Shown: in pieces, positions 35,801 through 44,010 of the stretch
How positions within the stretch are numbered: position 1 is the first letter of the stretch
How the letters are laid out: every line of letters starts with the position of its first letter
Source of the DNA: Geobacter sp. OR-1
GTDB lineage: Bacteria > Desulfobacterota > Desulfuromonadia > Geobacterales > DSM-12255
Length of the DNA stretch: 64,000 nucleotides
NCBI RefSeq assembly: GCF_000813145.1
Contig: NZ_BAZF01000002.1
Span: 186,001-250,000, forward strand
Direction: 5' to 3'
The notes under the pieces: generated by a model
What the model was told of the DNA's origin: nothing
The model's input: only the letters and a program-made list of their open reading frames with translations
Databases searched by the model: none
Position numbers and translations under genes: made by a program

Positions 35801-36541
35801 ATGGAATCTACCGTAATTATTGCAACTGGCTTAGCCGTGCTGGCAATTGTGTCAGGGATGTTGGGCCTTGGTGTCGCCTTCGCGGCCATCCCCTTTCTCG
35901 GGCTCTTCCTCCCCGACCTTGTCAATCAGGTGCAGCCGTTGAGTCTGCTCCTGAACGGGGTGACCGCCCTTTTCTCAGTATTCGGCTTTGCCAAGAGCGG
36001 TAACATTGTCTGGAAAAAAGCCGTAATCCTGGCTGTTATCACCACGGTCATCGCGCCGCTCGGTTCGTGGGGTGCCCATTTCATCAACCAGACCGTTATT
36101 TGGGTCATTTATTTTGTCTCGGTTGCCTATCTTGCCTACCGAATGTTCCGGCCGATTCAGGAGCGAGAGTGTTGCACTGAAAACTTCGAGCTTGTTCTGA
36201 TACTGGCGGTTCCCATATCGGTATTGAGTGGTTTCCTCGGGGTGGGACCCGGTTTCCTGCTCATGCCGACTTTGATGATCGCGGGATTCAATGCAAAGAA
36301 GGCTGCAGGGATTAATGCTCTGGCAGTGACGCCACCTTCATTTTCCGCACTGATTCCCCATATGGCAACCGCACAGTTCGACCCGGCGCTGACCGGCATT
36401 CTACTGCTGGTTGGAGCGATTGGCTCATTCGTAGGTGCTCGAATCACCAGCCTCTACATGCCGAGCGCCAGGATAAAGCAGATTTTCGGTGTCCTGATCG
36501 TCGTCATGACCTTGTATAAAATCTCAACCCTTTTGCGGTAG
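35801..36541 (+). CDS. TauE/SafE family membrane transporter
   Basis: 246 residues with about eight membrane helices and the internal two-fold repeat of the family (GMLGLGVAFAAIPFLGL and SGFLGVGPGFLLMPTLMI). Family members export sulfite, sulfoacetate or related anions. Between Usp and arsA genes on the plus strand. It may handle a sulfur or thioarsenic anion, but nothing in the sequence proves this. A second member lies at 56074. Confidence 0.85.
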   Translation: MESTVIIATGLAVLAIVSGMLGLGVAFAAIPFLGLFLPDLVNQVQPLSLLLNGVTALFSVFGFAKSGNIVWKKAVILAVITTVIAPLGSWGAHFINQTVIWVIYFVSVAYLAYRMFRPIQERECCTENFELVLILAVPISVLSGFLGVGPGFLLMPTLMIAGFNAKKAAGINALAVTPPSFSALIPHMATAQFDPALTGILLLVGAIGSFVGARITSLYMPSARIKQIFGVLIVVMTLYKISTLLR

Positions 36542-36619
36542 GGATGTATGGAGCAAGATGTTTTGCTGCAATAAACTAATAAGCAGAAACAGAGACTTTT
36601 CTGCAAAGGAGCTACACAT

Positions 36620-38326
36620 ATGTCACAAAACTTTCTGAAAAATCCACCCAAAAACCTCTTCTTTACCGGCAAGGGAGGAGTAGGTAAAACAACCACTTCT
36701 GCGGCAACGGCCATCGCCCTGGCTGACAGCGGCAAAAAGGTGCTGCTGGTCAGTACCGACCCCGCTTCCAATCTGGACGAGGTGCTCGGGCTGGCTCTCT
36801 CTGCCGAACCGTCTGAGGTGCCGGGCGTCCCTGGCCTCTACGCATCAAATGTCGATCCGGTGGAGGCTGCCGCTGCCTATCGGGAAAAGATGGTCGGCCC
36901 CTATCGCGGCATCCTGCCGGATGCTACCGTGAGGAGCATGGAGGAACAACTCTCCGGCGCCTGTACCGTGGAAATCGCCGCTTTCAACGAATTTGCAACG
37001 CTGATGGGAAACCCGGAAGCCGTGGCACGTTTTGATCACATCATCTTCGATACTGCCCCCACCGGCCACACCCTGCGGCTGCTCTCGCTCCCTGCCGCCT
37101 GGAGCGACTTCATCGACACCAACTCCGGTGGGACTTCCTGTCTCGGTCCTCTTGCCGGCTTGAAGGCTCAGGAGCAGCTTTATGCCAATACCCGCCGATC
37201 ATTGGGGGATGCAGCAGAGACACTGGTGGTTGTGGTCAGCCGACCGGACTTTGCCCCTCTGGTAGAAGCGGCCAGAGCTTCCGCCGAACTGCAGGAGCTT
37301 GGGGTGAGTAACCAATATCTGGTGATTAACGGCGTACTGCAATTGACCGATCCAAGTGACAGTGTCGCTGTTGCACTGCGGGAGCGGAACATGAAAGCGC
37401 TTGCGGAAATCCCGCAGGCGTTGACTCTGCTGCCGCGAACAGAACTGCCGCTACGCGGCACCGAACTGGTCGGCATTCCTGCACTGAGGGCGTTCTTTTC
37501 AACTGAGATCAGCGTACCGTCAAGCGGAAGCGTTGCTCAATCCACTCCTTTGCCGGCGCCGCTGGATAATCTTCTCGACATGCTGGCAGCCATGCCTGGC
37601 GGAGTGATTATGACCATGGGCAAAGGTGGTGTCGGCAAAACTACCCTGGCAGTGAAAATTGCAACCGCGCTGGCCAGCCTGGGCAAGAAAGTGCATCTGA
37701 CGACCACCGATCCGGCTGCTCATGTCGCCCTGACCCTTGGTGAAGCACCGTCGGAAATGCAGGTCAGCCGTATTGATCCGGAAGCCGAAACTGAGGCATA
37801 CCGCAAGGAAGTCCTCGCTACTGCCGGGGCAAGTCTGGATGATGAAGCCCGGGCGCTGATGGAAGAGGATCTCCGTTCACCATGTACGGAAGAGATTGCC
37901 GTTTTCCGGGCTTTTGCCAAAATCGTCGATCAGGGGACTGACCGCTTTGTGGTAATTGATACCGCCCCGACCGGCCATACACTGCTCCTATTGGACGCTT
38001 CCGAATCGTACCACCGTGAGGTCTCCCGCAATATGAGCGACATACCCGAGGCGGTGCGCCAATTGCTGCCGCGTCTGCGTGATCCCGCATTTACCAAGGT
38101 TTTTTTGGTGACTCTGCCGGAGGCCACACCGGTTCACGAGGCGCTGGCGCTCCAGCAGGATCTGCGCCGCGCCGGCATCGAACCGGGAGGCTGGATCGTT
38201 AACCAGAGCCTGGCGCCGCTGGCTGTCACCGATCCGATTCTTGACCAACGCCGTGTCCGCGAATTCCGCTATATCGATGAGGTCGTCCATGAAGGGCTGC
38301 CGACCTTTTTAATCCCGTGGCAGTAG
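36620..38326 (+). CDS. arsA: ArsA arsenite-efflux ATPase (two-domain)
   Basis: 568 residues with two homologous halves, each with a deviant Walker A: FTGKGGVGKTTTSA near residue 15 and MGKGGVGKTTLA near 336. Each half has DTAPTGHTLRLL or DTAPTGHTLLLL and a DPA(S/A) signature after switch I. Metalloid-site Cys are present in SGACTVEIAAF and RSPCTEEIAVF. It hydrolyses ATP to drive arsenite export together with the permease and takes metalloid from ArsD. RBS AAAGGAG before the ATG. Starts the arsA-arsD segment 78 bases after TauE/SafE. Confidence 0.95.
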   Translation: MSQNFLKNPPKNLFFTGKGGVGKTTTSAATAIALADSGKKVLLVSTDPASNLDEVLGLALSAEPSEVPGVPGLYASNVDPVEAAAAYREKMVGPYRGILPDATVRSMEEQLSGACTVEIAAFNEFATLMGNPEAVARFDHIIFDTAPTGHTLRLLSLPAAWSDFIDTNSGGTSCLGPLAGLKAQEQLYANTRRSLGDAAETLVVVVSRPDFAPLVEAARASAELQELGVSNQYLVINGVLQLTDPSDSVAVALRERNMKALAEIPQALTLLPRTELPLRGTELVGIPALRAFFSTEISVPSSGSVAQSTPLPAPLDNLLDMLAAMPGGVIMTMGKGGVGKTTLAVKIATALASLGKKVHLTTTDPAAHVALTLGEAPSEMQVSRIDPEAETEAYRKEVLATAGASLDDEARALMEEDLRSPCTEEIAVFRAFAKIVDQGTDRFVVIDTAPTGHTLLLLDASESYHREVSRNMSDIPEAVRQLLPRLRDPAFTKVFLVTLPEATPVHEALALQQDLRRAGIEPGGWIVNQSLAPLAVTDPILDQRRVREFRYIDEVVHEGLPTFLIPWQ

Positions 38327-38404
38327 TGACATATTGGATAGTTAAAGAGATATTGCGATACGTCTCTACAAATGTATCAACACCAAACAAAAAGGAGATT
38401 CACC

Positions 38405-38776
38405 ATGAAGATTGAAATTTTTGACCCTGCAATGTGCTGCTCAACCGGTGTCTGCGGACCAAGCGTCGATCCTGAACTTGTCAGAATCCAGGAGTCACTG
38501 CGCCAAATCCAGAAACAGGCGCCTGAAGTCCAGGTTGTGCGCTCTGGGCTCACCTCAGATCCGCAAGCATTTGTTGCCAATACCGCCGTAGCTGAGCTGC
38601 TGAAAAGTGACGGACCCCAGTGTCTGCCGCTCGTGTTTGTAGATGGCGAACTGGTCAGTAAAGGGAGTTATCCGTCCAATGTGCAGCTTCAGGCAATTCT
38701 GAATCGAGTTGGAATTAATATAAGTTTGACCGAAAAGAAACCACGCGTAAGTTGCTGCGGTCCCGGCTGCTGTTAA
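38405..38776 (+). CDS. arsD: ArsD arsenic metallochaperone, copy 1
   Basis: 123 residues from the ATG at 38405 (AAAAGGAG before it). N-terminal CCSTGVCG carries the Cys12-Cys13-Cys18 site that hands As(III) to ArsA. The second vicinal pair is SCCGPGCC at the C-terminus. It is a weak repressor as well in some operons. A paralogue lies 1.85 kb downstream, separated by two membrane-protein genes. Confidence 0.95.
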   Translation: MKIEIFDPAMCCSTGVCGPSVDPELVRIQESLRQIQKQAPEVQVVRSGLTSDPQAFVANTAVAELLKSDGPQCLPLVFVDGELVSKGSYPSNVQLQAILNRVGINISLTEKKPRVSCCGPGCC

Positions 38777-38816
38777 ACCCGATATAGTAGCGAAATAGTT
38801 AAACAAGGAGATTGGA

Positions 38817-39491
38817 ATGGCAGCAAAAGCAAACAACAATGATAAGGCATCAAATGCAAATGACGAAGTATCTACCGGGGGATTTCCCAGTTGCGGCCCC
38901 GGCTGCGACTGCGTAAGCCCTGCCAGCAAAACCAGCAGAACAGCAAAGATTGTCATTTGTTGTGCTGTCGTCGCGATAATTGCTGGTATCCTGCTTTTCA
39001 AAGCTATGAACGCCCGGCAGAACCCGGCAGCCGGGTTATCAGCTTCGTTTGCACAAAAGGGACCGGTAACTAACAGTTCCGCGCAGGTGGGAGGAAGCGG
39101 GGCTGCTATTTCCGCAATAGCCGACCTCAATGACCTTGCAGCCAAACTCGACACTGTTTTTCTCGTTATTCCGGGCAAAGACAATGCTCCTGCCACTAAA
39201 GAAACTGGCGCCGTTCTGGCATCAGTCGAGCGCACCCTCAATGAAAAAGGGCTGAGCACCGGCATCTACACCTTGAAAGCCACATCGCCCGACTACCCGG
39301 ATGTTGCCGCAAAGGTGACACCGCCAGGAATTGCGGTGTTGACCAAAGGGCGCGGCATCGGTTTTGTTTCCGGAGGAATGTCGGAAAATAAGCTGATGCA
39401 GGCATATGTGGCCTCCACAAGCGGCGGTGGTTGTGGCCCGAGCGGTTGCCCACCCCCCGGTGGCGGCAAAGCTGCCGTTCCGTGCAACTGA
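38817..39491 (+). CDS. Unknown Cys-rich single-span membrane protein of the arsenic operon
   Basis: 224 residues. The N-terminal cytoplasmic part holds FPSCGPGCDCVSPAS. One membrane helix (VICCAVVAIIAGILLFKAM) is at about residues 42-60. A soluble domain follows (DLAAKLDTVFLVIPGKDN, TGIYTLKATSPDYPDV, GFVSGGMSENKLMQAYV), and a Gly/Pro/Cys-rich tail (GGCGPSGCPPPGGG) ends at the stop. The soluble part has a look of a thioredoxin-like fold but no CxxC there. Cys groups on both ends could bind metalloid. It lies between arsD and a CcdA-like gene. I do not recognise a named family. Confidence 0.75.
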   Translation: MAAKANNNDKASNANDEVSTGGFPSCGPGCDCVSPASKTSRTAKIVICCAVVAIIAGILLFKAMNARQNPAAGLSASFAQKGPVTNSSAQVGGSGAAISAIADLNDLAAKLDTVFLVIPGKDNAPATKETGAVLASVERTLNEKGLSTGIYTLKATSPDYPDVAAKVTPPGIAVLTKGRGIGFVSGGMSENKLMQAYVASTSGGGCGPSGCPPPGGGKAAVPCN

Positions 39492-39502
39492 AGGGGTGAC
39501 AG

Positions 39503-40199
39503 ATGCTTGACTATTGTATCACAACGCTGCAAAACGCGGCTTCCCAGCCGATTGGGCTGTTCTTCGCCCTACTGCTCGGCTCAGTAAGCGCCGCTACCAG
39601 CGCCTGCTGCACACTACCGGCAATGGGTATACTTATCGGCTATTCCGGGGCACGCCAGGAATCAAACCACCGGGCTGCTGTCAGCTCTGTGGTTTTTTTC
39701 ACTGTCGGCACGGTCGTCTCTTTGATGATTATCGGTGGCATTGCCGGGTTTGTCGGCCAGACCGCACAACTATCTCTGGGAGGGTACTGGAAAATATTTG
39801 CCGGCATCATTGCGATTCTCTTTGGTCTGGCAACACTGAAACTGCTCCCCTTTAAACTCCCTGAAAAAAAGCAGTACACAATCAACAAACCGTTTCGGCA
39901 AGATGGGGCCGGCTGCTGCCGGGCTGCTCATGGGTGGCGGCGTGGCAGCGAGCTCTCTCCCCTGCAATCCGGGCATTTTTATCGTGCTCGGCGCGGCGAT
40001 CTTACAGGGGCAGGTACTCTGGGCGATACTCTTACTTGCCATGTATGCAATCGGTTTCAGCATCCCGCTGGGAACTGTTTTACTGGGCGTTTCTCTGGGT
40101 AAAACCGCACTGCTATCACAAAATGCCGACAAAGCCATCCGCTGGGTTTCAGGGTGTATCCTCCTTATCGCCGGGTTCTACCTCCTGGCAACTTTTTAA
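39503..40199 (+). pseudogene. CcdA/DsbD-type thiol-redox membrane protein, one-base frameshift
   Basis: About 231 residues if repaired. The first frame gives three membrane helices with the Cys in ATSACCTLPAMGILIG and ends ...KKQYTINKPF. Coding then continues in a second frame, GPAAAGLLMGGGVAASSLPC with NPGIFIVLGAAIL and further helices to the stop at 40199. The join needs removal of one T from TTT at 39893-39895. CcdA family proteins carry electrons from cytoplasmic thioredoxin across the membrane; the two Cys regions seen are the expected redox pair. Mutation or sequencing error cannot be told apart here. Confidence 0.8.
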
Positions 40200-40257
40200 A
40201 GAAGTGCATATCCAGTTTTAACCATGTACGCAATGGCCCAGAAAAGGAAAGAACACA

Positions 40258-40629
40258 ATGAAGATTGAAATTTACGACCCTGCAATGTGCTGTTCTACCG
40301 GTGTTTGCGGTCCAAGCGTTGACCCCGAGTTGGTAAGAATTCAGGAAGCGTTGCGCCAGATCCAGAAGCAGGTTCCGGAAGCCCAAGTTATGCGCTACGG
40401 GCTCACCTCAAATCCGGAGGCTTTTATCGTCAATAACACGGTGACCGAACTGCTGCAGAACGAAGGGTCGAAGTGTTTACCGCTCCTGTTTGTGGACGGG
40501 ATGTTCATCCTCAAAGGACAATACCCAGGGAATGAACAGTTAAGATTAATACTTAAAAACCGTGGATTTAATGTGTCTCTGGCAGAGGATAGAAAAGCAT
40601 CACGATGCTGCGGCCCTTGCTGCTGCTGA
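40258..40629 (+). CDS. arsD: ArsD arsenic metallochaperone, copy 2
   Basis: 123 residues, same length as copy 1 and clearly related along its whole length; the first 45 residues are nearly the same (CCSTGVCGPSVDPELVRIQE). It keeps the N-terminal Cys12/13/18 site and a C-terminal RCCGPCCC cluster with more Cys than copy 1. It probably arose by duplication. RBS AAAGGAAAG precedes the ATG. Confidence 0.94.
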   Translation: MKIEIYDPAMCCSTGVCGPSVDPELVRIQEALRQIQKQVPEAQVMRYGLTSNPEAFIVNNTVTELLQNEGSKCLPLLFVDGMFILKGQYPGNEQLRLILKNRGFNVSLAEDRKASRCCGPCCC

Positions 40630-40660
40630 ACTCACTGGCAGCCATTAAGGAAAAATGTAA

Positions 40661-41140
40661 ATGGAGCTGTTCATAGAGCAATTGCGGATACTTTCCCGAC
40701 GTTACAGCTTATTAAATTCCTCATGTTGCGACGAGTGCTGTGGCGAACAGATCTCCATGACACAATGTAATATACTTCGTGAAGTGAGGCAACGCCCCGG
40801 CTCATCAATACAGCTCATAGCCGGGGAGTTGGGCGTGGATATTACCACATTCAGCCGCCAGATTAAGAAAATGGAAGCAAAAAAACTCGTAAACAGGCGT
40901 GCTTCACCCGACGACCGTAGGGTAAGCCTTCTGGATCTAACCCCTACAGGAGTTGAGGTGCTATGCTCGATTGACAATTACATCACAGAATGGACTGCAG
41001 GAATACTTGAAAGAATGAGCCGTTTTGAGCAGGAAACGGTGGCACGCTCGCTGTCATTGCTGAATGATGCCATAGCCGCCATTGGCAAGACGGACAGGAA
41101 CCAAGACAGTAAATTTGCAAGCAATAAAGTGCCCGAGTAA
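40661..41140 (+). CDS. MarR family regulator with N-terminal Cys cluster
   Basis: 159 residues, winged-helix MarR fold (SIQLIAGELGVDITTFSRQI recognition region; NRRASPDDRRVSLLDLT wing). The opening holds SSCCDECCGEQ, four Cys in six residues, unusual for MarR proteins and well suited to metalloid binding. It lies inside the arsenic run, 31 bases after arsD copy 2. It probably senses As(III) or thiol stress and controls the following redox genes; that is inference. Confidence 0.85.
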   Translation: MELFIEQLRILSRRYSLLNSSCCDECCGEQISMTQCNILREVRQRPGSSIQLIAGELGVDITTFSRQIKKMEAKKLVNRRASPDDRRVSLLDLTPTGVEVLCSIDNYITEWTAGILERMSRFEQETVARSLSLLNDAIAAIGKTDRNQDSKFASNKVPE

Positions 41141-41167
41141 TCAACTTTATCTCATCCAGGGAGACTT

Positions 41168-41563
41168 ATGAAATATCTTCTCCGATTGTCTTTTATCACT
41201 GTCGCATTCCTTTTGTTCCCTGTTTTTTCTTTTGCCGCCGGACTTCCCTCGGCCAATGTGTTCACCATCCGTGCTGCCCTGGCCTCGGGTAAGCCGACTG
41301 TGGCTGATTTTGGCGCCCGCAGTTGCATCCCCTGCAAAAGGATGGCTCCGATCCTGGAAGAACTGAACAATGAACTTAAAGGCAAAGCCAATGTTCTGTT
41401 TTCAGACCTCAACGAGTCTCGGGATGTGGCAAGTCCGTATAGAATCCAAATGATGCCGACGCAGATTTTTTTCGATGCCAAAGGCAAGGAAGTAAAGCGG
41501 CATATCGGCTTCATGGACAAAGCTGACATCCTGAAAGAACTGAAAGCCGCAGGGATGAAATGA
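41168..41563 (+). CDS. Periplasmic thioredoxin-like protein
   Basis: 131 residues with a signal peptide (FITVAFLLFPVFSFA) and a thioredoxin fold whose active site is RSCIPCKRMAP (CIPC) and whose cis-Pro loop is MMPTQIFFD. It would reduce or carry thiols in the periplasm. Its stop overlaps the next gene (ATGA), so it is made with the VKOR-DsbA fusion, and CcdA two genes down could keep it reduced. Confidence 0.9.
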   Translation: MKYLLRLSFITVAFLLFPVFSFAAGLPSANVFTIRAALASGKPTVADFGARSCIPCKRMAPILEELNNELKGKANVLFSDLNESRDVASPYRIQMMPTQIFFDAKGKEVKRHIGFMDKADILKELKAAGMK

Positions 41564-42573
41564 AATCCGCTCTTCAAGGGGGACAGAACCGGGTGACTTC
41601 GGGAATCCTCTGGTTTGCTATGATTGCAGGCTTTGTTCTGTCACTTATGGATCTTCTTGAAATCTGCACCGATGCATGCAGCGAGACCGCCAAGTATACA
41701 ATTTTCGGACTCAATTTCGGTTGGTTTGGTCTGGCTTTTTTTTCGACTCTATTGATTGTTCATGCCGTTCGAAACCGGCTGCCAATTGCGCGATTGATCC
41801 TGTCTCTGCTGCTGTTCGGCTCTGCCGGTGCTGAACTGCATTTTATCTGGTTGCAAAAATATGAAATTGGCAAGTGGTGCCCCATTTGCCTGACCATTGC
41901 GGCGACAGTCTATCTGGGCTGTGGTGTGCTGCTCTATGAAACATTAAGGAGTGAACCAGTGAAAAACAGATTCAAACGTATCACCGTCATGATCATGGCT
42001 CTTGTTGTGGGTACTATCACCGCCACATTCGGTGTTGTCAGAGAGAGCCAGGCAACTCTTGATTTTTACCTGGGCAACGAAAAGAGTCCGGTGACGGTCT
42101 ACTTCATCAGTGACTGGTTCTGTCCTGTCTGTCGAAAGGTGGAGCCTCGTATCGCACAGATCTATAGCCAGGTGGTTAGCGATGCCCGTGTCGCCTTCAT
42201 CGACTACCCAATTCATGCTGAGACGAACAACTTCACCCCGTACAATCTACAATTCCTGGCTTTTGAAAAAGAGAAATACCCCAAGCTGCGCGCCGCCCTG
42301 GCAACTCTGGCAATGAAAACAAAAACTCCGACAGCCGAGCAGGTTCAAGAGGCGGTAGCTCCACTTGATGTTACATTGCGCCAGATGAACTACGCTGATA
42401 TCCTTTACGGCCTTCAGACCAACCTTACTACCTATCGAGGCTTCGGCGTCACAGCTACCCCTTCAGTAGTAGTGACGCATGCTAAAACAGGGAGAAAAAA
42501 GATTCTGGTCGGCGACAAGCAAATAACCCTTCAAGCTATCCGGTCTGCGCTTGTTGAGGTTGGCAAAAAGTAA
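41560..42573 (+). CDS. VKOR-DsbA fusion, disulfide-forming membrane enzyme
   Basis: 337 residues. The N-terminal vitamin K epoxide reductase domain (about 1-135, four or five helices) has the loop Cys pair in EICTDACSET and the active-site WCPIC. It continues into a membrane-anchored thioredoxin domain (about 150-335) with FCPVC in SDWFCPVCRKVEP and a DsbA-like ending. Such fusions oxidise periplasmic protein thiols and pass electrons to quinone. In this context they may help maturation of cytochrome or Cys-rich arsenic proteins. Confidence 0.9.
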   Translation: MKSALQGGQNRVTSGILWFAMIAGFVLSLMDLLEICTDACSETAKYTIFGLNFGWFGLAFFSTLLIVHAVRNRLPIARLILSLLLFGSAGAELHFIWLQKYEIGKWCPICLTIAATVYLGCGVLLYETLRSEPVKNRFKRITVMIMALVVGTITATFGVVRESQATLDFYLGNEKSPVTVYFISDWFCPVCRKVEPRIAQIYSQVVSDARVAFIDYPIHAETNNFTPYNLQFLAFEKEKYPKLRAALATLAMKTKTPTAEQVQEAVAPLDVTLRQMNYADILYGLQTNLTTYRGFGVTATPSVVVTHAKTGRKKILVGDKQITLQAIRSALVEVGKK

Positions 42574-43304
42574 TGCTTGAATCACCATCAATAACATACT
42601 TGGGTGCATTTGTGGCGGGACTGCTATCCTTTCTATCCCCCTGCGTGCTTCCCCTGATACCCTCATACATTACCTACATCACCGGCCTTTCTCTTGGTGA
42701 CCTTCAGAATGATCGCCCTGGCCATGTCGTTCGTCAGAAAACGATACTGCACTCCCTGGCTTTTATTTCCGGATTTACATTCGTATTTGTTCTCCTGGGA
42801 GCCTCAGCTACACTACTTGGCTCGTTCCTTCAGGAGCATATGGCCATAATCCGCAAAGCTGGCGGTCTGCTTGTAATTATGTTTGGCCTGCATGTCGTCG
42901 GGCTTTTACCAATACAGTGGTTGCTGGGTGAGAAACGGATCAACATTCGTCACAAGCCTGCCGGTTATCTGGGAAGTTTCCTGGTAGGTCTGGCCTTTGC
43001 TGCCGGTTGGACACCATGCATCGGACCGATTCTGGCCTCGATCCTGATGATTGCAGCCACAGAGGAAAAAGTGGGGCGAGGGATTGTGCTGTTGCTGCTT
43101 TACTCCATCGGCCTGGGAATACCATTTTTGCTCTCTGCCCTGGCTCTTCATCGCTTCATTATCTTATTCAACCGTTTCAAGCATCACATCCGGATCTTCG
43201 AGATCATCACCGGCCTGTTTCTTGTTGTGGTAGGAGTACTGATATTTACCAACTGGCTTTCACTCCTTTCCGGCTACGCCAATATGCTTTTTCCGCTTGA
43301 ATGA
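42573..43304 (+). CDS. ccdA: CcdA family thiol-disulfide membrane transporter
   Basis: 243 residues, six helices. The redox Cys pair is in SFLSPCVLPLIPSYITYITG and FAAGWTPCIGPILASI, exactly the CcdA form. It moves reducing equivalents from cytoplasmic thioredoxin to periplasmic thioredoxin-like partners, used in cytochrome c assembly. It starts one base into the stop of the VKOR-DsbA gene (TAATG). Confidence 0.92.
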   Translation: MLESPSITYLGAFVAGLLSFLSPCVLPLIPSYITYITGLSLGDLQNDRPGHVVRQKTILHSLAFISGFTFVFVLLGASATLLGSFLQEHMAIIRKAGGLLVIMFGLHVVGLLPIQWLLGEKRINIRHKPAGYLGSFLVGLAFAAGWTPCIGPILASILMIAATEEKVGRGIVLLLLYSIGLGIPFLLSALALHRFIILFNRFKHHIRIFEIITGLFLVVVGVLIFTNWLSLLSGYANMLFPLE

Positions 43305-43404
43305 GAATAGTTTTGCCAAATTCATTTTTCCCCTGGCACAATTCCATCACTTTTTGACTTATTTATTAATTTTTTTATTGCAAGTTGCGCAAGCAGCGAT
43401 ACAC

Positions 43405-43432
43405 TTAAAATATCCGCCTAGGCAGATATTTA
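43405..43432 (+). promoter_or_regulatory. Promoter with the third copy of the spacer operator
   Basis: TTAAAA (43405-43410), 16 bases, TATTTA (43427-43432). The palindrome ATATCCG-N6-CAGATAT (43410-43429, extended to AAATATC/GATATTT) occupies the same place as at arsC and the reductase operon. The -35 and -10 are weaker than at the other two sites. Confidence 0.65.
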
Positions 43433-43478
43433 AGACATTTGCCGTTTGTGTAAGTTTTGCCAACAAAGGAGAACTGTC

Positions 43479-43838
43479 ATGGGAAAAAAAGGATTCATAT
43501 TGTGTGTCTGCCAGGGGACGTGCCCAAGTTTTACGAAGATGGACATTTTTGGTGTCCTGTCTGATGTGCGCCGGGAGAAACTATTCGACTATGTATGCCT
43601 CCATCCACAACTCTGCGTCGGCGACGGTGAAGAGTTCCTGAAGGTGCTCCTTTCCGGCGGCGAGACTGAAAAACTTTATATTGCTGCCTGCGATCCGATG
43701 ATGCAAAGCAAAATGTTCCGCGATGCCTTTGATGCAATCGGCTTTGACAAAACGCACTATTTTGCCCTCGACATTCGCAACAAGACAACTGAAGAGGCGG
43801 TAACTGCCGTCAAGGGAATGGTGGTGAATAATCCGTAA
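43479..43838 (+). CDS. Small HdrA-like protein, copy 1
   Basis: 119 residues from the ATG at 43479, preceded by AAAGGAGAAC. Cys-rich opening (FILCVCQGTCPSF), then VRREKLFDYVCLHPQLCVGD and LYIAACDPMMQSKMFRDAF. This corresponds to the N-terminal segment of heterodisulfide reductase HdrA (xVCxCG..., CS/DPxxx...), without its flavin domain. It probably holds an Fe-S cluster or takes part in electron transfer. Its promoter carries the shared operator, so arsenic control is likely. A near-copy lies at 56966. Confidence 0.75.
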   Translation: MGKKGFILCVCQGTCPSFTKMDIFGVLSDVRREKLFDYVCLHPQLCVGDGEEFLKVLLSGGETEKLYIAACDPMMQSKMFRDAFDAIGFDKTHYFALDIRNKTTEEAVTAVKGMVVNNP

Positions 43839-44010
43839 CGGCATTTCCAGATACTGATAACTCAAGAATCATCAAGACAGATGAAGCCTGCTTCAGTCTC
43901 CTAACTAATGGATGCTGCAGAAATAGTCAGACAATTAATGAAAGGGATCTCTAAGCTGGGCACGAAACAAACTCTCTACAAGAGAATTTAGAACCAAATG
44001 GAGTTCACCG

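Noticed and set aside
43330-43350. Sigma-54 promoter (TGGCAC) before the HdrA-like gene
   Set aside because: The -12 GC element is missing at the expected spacing.
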